Of a stretch of DNA of 64,000 nucleotides, positions 61,277-64,000 are shown one piece after another; positions within the stretch are counted from its first letter, which is position 1; the number at the start of each line of letters is the position of its first letter. Both the position numbers and the translations under genes were made by a program. Below the pieces are notes generated by a model. That model did no database searches. It was not told the origin of the DNA and saw only the letters and a program-made list of their open reading frames with translations. The DNA is taken from the NCBI RefSeq assembly GCF_000463075.2, contig NZ_AVAQ01000045.1, positions 62,001 through 126,000 of the forward strand. The letters are read 5' to 3'. This stretch comes from Lactiplantibacillus plantarum EGD-AQ4. Its GTDB lineage: Bacteria; Bacillota; Bacilli; Lactobacillales; Lactobacillaceae.

Positions 61277-61396
61277 ATGAAGAAAAAATCAACTTTCCAA
61301 AAGATTACCATGGTCGTTATCTGGTTAATGATTATTTCAACGATTGGATCATTAGTCCTCACCGCCCTTTCTGGGTTGGGCTTACTGACCTTTTAA
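61277..61396 (+). CDS. DUF4044-type 39-residue membrane peptide
   Basis: A short gene encoding MKKKSTFQKITMVVIWLM followed by a single membrane helix and a short C-terminal tail ending LGLLTF. The N-terminal KKKSTFQKI and hydrophobic layout match the DUF4044 family of tiny lactobacillar membrane proteins, from memory. The ribosome site is weak (GGTGC 10-14 bases upstream). A terminator follows at 61434-61477 and its own promoter may lie in 61205-61260. The function is unknown. Confidence 0.8.
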   Translation: MKKKSTFQKITMVVIWLMIISTIGSLVLTALSGLGLLTF

Positions 61397-61433
61397 TCAA
61401 GCCCAATTAGCGGCTGTCATTCTCACAATTCTG

Positions 61434-61477
61434 TCAGTCCCACCGGTTGCCACGCGCATCCTGGGGCTGATTTTTTT
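61434..61477 (+). terminator. Terminator after the DUF4044 peptide gene
   Basis: TCAGTCCCA / TGGGGCTGA stem (61434-61470) followed by seven T residues. The large loop contains GC-rich sequence. Confidence 0.8.
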
Positions 61478-61499
61478 GTGCGGATTTTTATGAACGCAA

Positions 61500-62311
61500 C
61501 GTCAAAATCAAGAGCAGCCAGCTGAGACTCGCTGGAAACAGGACCATCAGTTAGATTGCTATTCATCTACCAGTGCGCGCCTTATTCCGACCTCCGGGGC
61601 CGGCTGACAATTGCTGGAACGCAGCCGACGTCGATTTGAACTCACGCAGAAAACCGCTGCGCAATTTCAAATACGAGTCTTATTCTAAGCCGGAAGCAAC
61701 CCACTTCCGACTAAGAATAATTTGGCTACTGAGCATTGTCCGGCGGTCCGGACAGTCGGGAAACCGTTCGAATGGCGGATGAACAGCCGCCTATCTGGGT
61801 ACAATTGACCGCTGAATATTAGATGACTGATCCTTCAGGCGAAGTTTAATCGGTATCGATGATGATTGATGACATTTAAGTACAGAAAAGATTGCCTGAA
61901 TATTATTGATTAACTTCAATGGCACTAGTTTCAACGGACACTATTCACTATTCTTGAATTTAGTCGATAAAATTACCTTCATCTATAATTCAAGACTCGA
62001 TTATCTCTGGCGACTAAGGAAAGTACAGACAAGTTCCGTGAAGCCGCTGAATTGAAAAGCTAAAACATGGGTAAGGGAGTTTTGCTATCTTTAGTAACCA
62101 GTCTGACAATTGACTAACAAAATGACCGTATGCTAAGAACCAACGATCAATCCAACAAAAAGTTGAGTCCGCAAAGTCTGTCTTCCGAATAGTATCCCGG
62201 CTGGAAGCATCTACCACAGCAAGTTTACGGTAACCCGCACTGTTTCCAGCGGGTCTCAGCTAGCAGTACTTGAACTCAGAAAATGACACGTTTTTATCAT
62301 GATTCATGACA
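61500..62311 (+). repeat. Long non-coding repeat, copy D (rearranged left end)
   Basis: About 810 bp between convergent genes. From about 61575 it follows the same left module as copies A and C, then the diverged middle (61820-62160, matching A) and the right module to a good right terminus (62285-62311, reverse complement TGTCATGAATCATGATAAAA). It lacks the hairpin cassette: the sequence jumps from CGGCTGGAAG to the terminal part. Its left end is abnormal: 61510-61540 (CAGCCAGCTGAGACTCGCTGG) is an inverted copy of the right-end segment. So the original left terminus has been replaced or inverted. The region 62312-62416 holds nothing clear. Confidence 0.8.
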
Positions 62312-62416
62312 TATCAACCAACATAATGTGTGTCTAGCATTAAATTTCTGTCCACTTCAACCCTGATGCCGATTATTCTAGCAACTTACAGCTATCCCAT
62401 CGCAAACTTATGGCCA

Positions 62417-62462
62417 CAAAAAATCAGATGAACTCCCCCTAACAGGATTGCTCATCTGATTT
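62417..62462 (-). terminator. Terminator of ftsK-like gene
   Basis: AAATCAGATGA / TCATCTGATTT form an 11-bp stem (62462-62421) with a 20-base loop, followed on the minus strand by a T-rich run. Confidence 0.85.
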
Positions 62463-62504
62463 AGTTTTAACGTTTATTTTTAGATGTAACCACTAGCTAA
62501 CTGA

Positions 62505-64000
62505 CTATGGTGTTTCACTAGTTGGCGCCTCATCCGCTGTTTTTTGGCGGTAAACCTTACGGGGTTTACTGCCCTCGGACGGTCCAACGACGCCGCGTTC
62601 TTCCATCTCGTCAACGATTCGAGCCGCACGGTTATAACCGATTCGGAAGCGTCGCTGTAACATTGAAACGCTGGCTGACTGCTGCTCAGTGACTAATTCG
62701 ACCGCATCCGCATAATATTCATCTTCGCCATCACGCGGATCGCCAGAACCACCAGCATCCGTCTCATCATCTTTGACTAACATACTGTCGTCATAATCAG
62801 CAGTCTGTTGCGCTTTGATAAAGTTGACGATCGCTTCAACGTCACTATCGGAGATATAAGCACCCTGCACTCGCAATGGTTTGTTCATTCCCATCGGCTG
62901 GTAGAGCATATCCCCACGACCCAGCAACTTTTCAGCCCCATTGGTATCAATAATGGTTCGTGAATCGGTCCCACTCGAAACGGCAAACGCCATTCGGGAC
63001 GGCACGTTGGCTTTGATCAGTCCGGTAATGACGTCTACTGAAGGTCGTTGCGTTGCTAAAATCATGTGGATTCCGGCTGCCCGCGCCATCTGACCTAAGC
63101 GAATGATGGCATCTTCAACTTCACTAGAAGTCACCATCATCAAATCTGCCAATTCATCGACAACCACCACAATATACGGCAAGACTGGCCGATTTTGACC
63201 ATCCGCAGCATTTTGTTGCCGGATATACTGGTTATACCCCTGCATATTGCGTTGTTTAGAATCCGCAAACAGTTCGTAACGCCGCTCCATTTCAGCAACC
63301 ACTTTATGCAAGGCCCGAGCCGCCTTTTTAGGCTCCGTCACAACTGGGGTCAACAGATGTGGAATCCCGTTGTACACCCCTAATTCAACCTTTTTGGGGT
63401 CAATAAGCATGAACTTAACTTGACTCGGCTTGGTGTTCATCAATAATCCCGTGATCATTACGTTAATCGCAACTGATTTCCCACTACCCGTCGAACCGGC
63501 AATCAATAGATGCGGCATCTTGGACAGGTCCGCAACGACCAGGTTACCCGAAACATCGCGACCTAATGGCACTGCCAGTGGTTTCGTTGGGTGCACGGGC
63601 TGGGCTTCCACAATATCACGGAATGAGACCGTGGAAATCTGCTTATTCGGCACTTCAATCCCAATCAGCGATTTGCCCGGAATCGGCGCTTCGATTCGTA
63701 AATCTTTTGCCGCTAAGGCCAACGCCAAGTCATCAGCTAAATTGACGACCTTGCTGACCTTGACCCCGACTGCTGGATGTAACTCATATTTTGTCACTGA
63801 CGGCCCTAAGCTGACATTTTTCACTTCCACTTGCACGCCAAAACTCGCAAGCGTAGTCGTCAGTTTCTGTGAGTTACTTTCAATCGTTGCATATTCATCA
63901 CTTTGATCCGTCTTGGGAATCTTGGTCAGTAGTGTTGGCGCCGGTAATTGATAATCCGCGTCATCCATGACCTCAGTTCCTTGCAAGGCTTGATCTGTTT
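62505..64000 (-). CDS. ftsK: FtsK/SpoIIIE DNA translocase, 5' end beyond window
   Basis: DNA translocase that clears chromosome ends from the septum. The frame is open to the right edge (a further T-D-Q-A precedes the TTG at 63986), so the N-terminal part, probably with membrane helices, is outside. The visible 498 residues hold the alpha/beta motor domain with Walker [14 protein letters not shown], Walker [10 protein letters not shown] and the [19 protein letters not shown] region, then a C-terminal winged-helix gamma domain ([22 protein letters not shown]) that reads KOPS/SRS-like sequences. A Thr/Ser/Glu-rich tail ends the protein. Confidence 0.95.
   Translation of the reverse strand, partial: TDQALQGTEVMDDADYQLPAPTLLTKIPKTDQSDEYATIESNSQKLTTTLASFGVQVEVKNVSLGPSVTKYELHPAVGVKVSKVVNLADDLALALAAKDLRIEAPIPGKSLIGIEVPNKQISTVSFRDIVEAQPVHPTKPLAVPLGRDVSGNLVVADLSKMPHLLIAGSTGSGKSVAINVMITGLLMNTKPSQVKFMLIDPKKVELGVYNGIPHLLTPVVTEPKKAARALHKVVAEMERRYELFADSKQRNMQGYNQYIRQQNAADGQNRPVLPYIVVVVDELADLMMVTSSEVEDAIIRLGQMARAAGIHMILATQRPSVDVITGLIKANVPSRMAFAVSSGTDSRTIIDTNGAEKLLGRGDMLYQPMGMNKPLRVQGAYISDSDVEAIVNFIKAQQTADYDDSMLVKDDETDAGGSGDPRDGEDEYYADAVELVTEQQSASVSMLQRRFRIGYNRAARIVDEMEERGVVGPSEGSKPRKVYRQKTADEAPTSETP

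Overview
The window looks like a chromosomal segment of a Lactiplantibacillus plantarum-group lactobacillus. Gene content and order point there: a pyruvate dehydrogenase operon beside def and rpoY-rnjA, a csc (DUF916/WxL) surface-protein cluster, a LysM/NlpC-P60 wall hydrolase with a Ser/Thr/Ala-rich linker, meso-DAP synthesis (dapF), and a complete mraZ-to-ileS division and cell wall (dcw) cluster. Nearly all genes are on the minus strand; the exceptions are def, rpoY-rnjA, dagK, a CorA transporter and a 39-codon membrane peptide.

Layout. 1-3.2 kb: an exosortase G system (glycosyltransferase running off the left edge, XrtG transpeptidase, and a duplicated-domain surface protein with a C-terminal sorting tail). 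3.4-7.5 kb: typA, an inositol-phosphatase-like gene, a UPF0223 gene and a degenerate lactate dehydrogenase paralogue. 8.8-13.8 kb: pdhABCD behind a promoter with a near-consensus cre site. 14.0-18.4 kb: def, a small membrane-anchored protein, rpoY-rnjA and dagK. 19.6-27.1 kb: a small coiled-coil gene, the wall hydrolase, prs, recD2, a TPR protein and a phosphoglycerate-mutase-like phosphatase. 27.4-33.0 kb: the csc cluster and ktrAB potassium uptake. 34.1-39.8 kb: sulfur and tRNA-thiolation genes (iscS, DUF1831, mnmA), mtnN, a NUDIX hydrolase and dapF. 39.9-42.5 kb: an ABC exporter with a LytTR/DUF3021 regulatory pair. 42.8-60.1 kb: ileS with a T-box leader, then divIVA-ylmH-yggT-sepF-ftsZ-ftsA-divIB-murG-murD-mraY-pbp-ftsL-rsmH-mraZ. 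60.2-64.0 kb: corA, a DUF4044 peptide and the 3' part of an FtsK/SpoIIIE translocase.

The feature least explained by known genes is a family of four 0.8-1.04 kb non-coding repeats (about 7744-8674, 18437-19471 inverted, 33117-34066 and 61500-62311). They have imperfect roughly 27-bp terminal inverted repeats and are built largely of nested hairpins. An interchangeable hairpin cassette occupies one fixed internal position: a 95-bp hairpin in two copies, a different hairpin in a third, nothing in the fourth. No copy interrupts a gene and no reading frame is conserved among them, so they look like non-autonomous, RNA-structured mobile elements. I do not recognise the family.

All calls come from reading the sequence and recalling families. 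No database search, alignment program or folding program was run.
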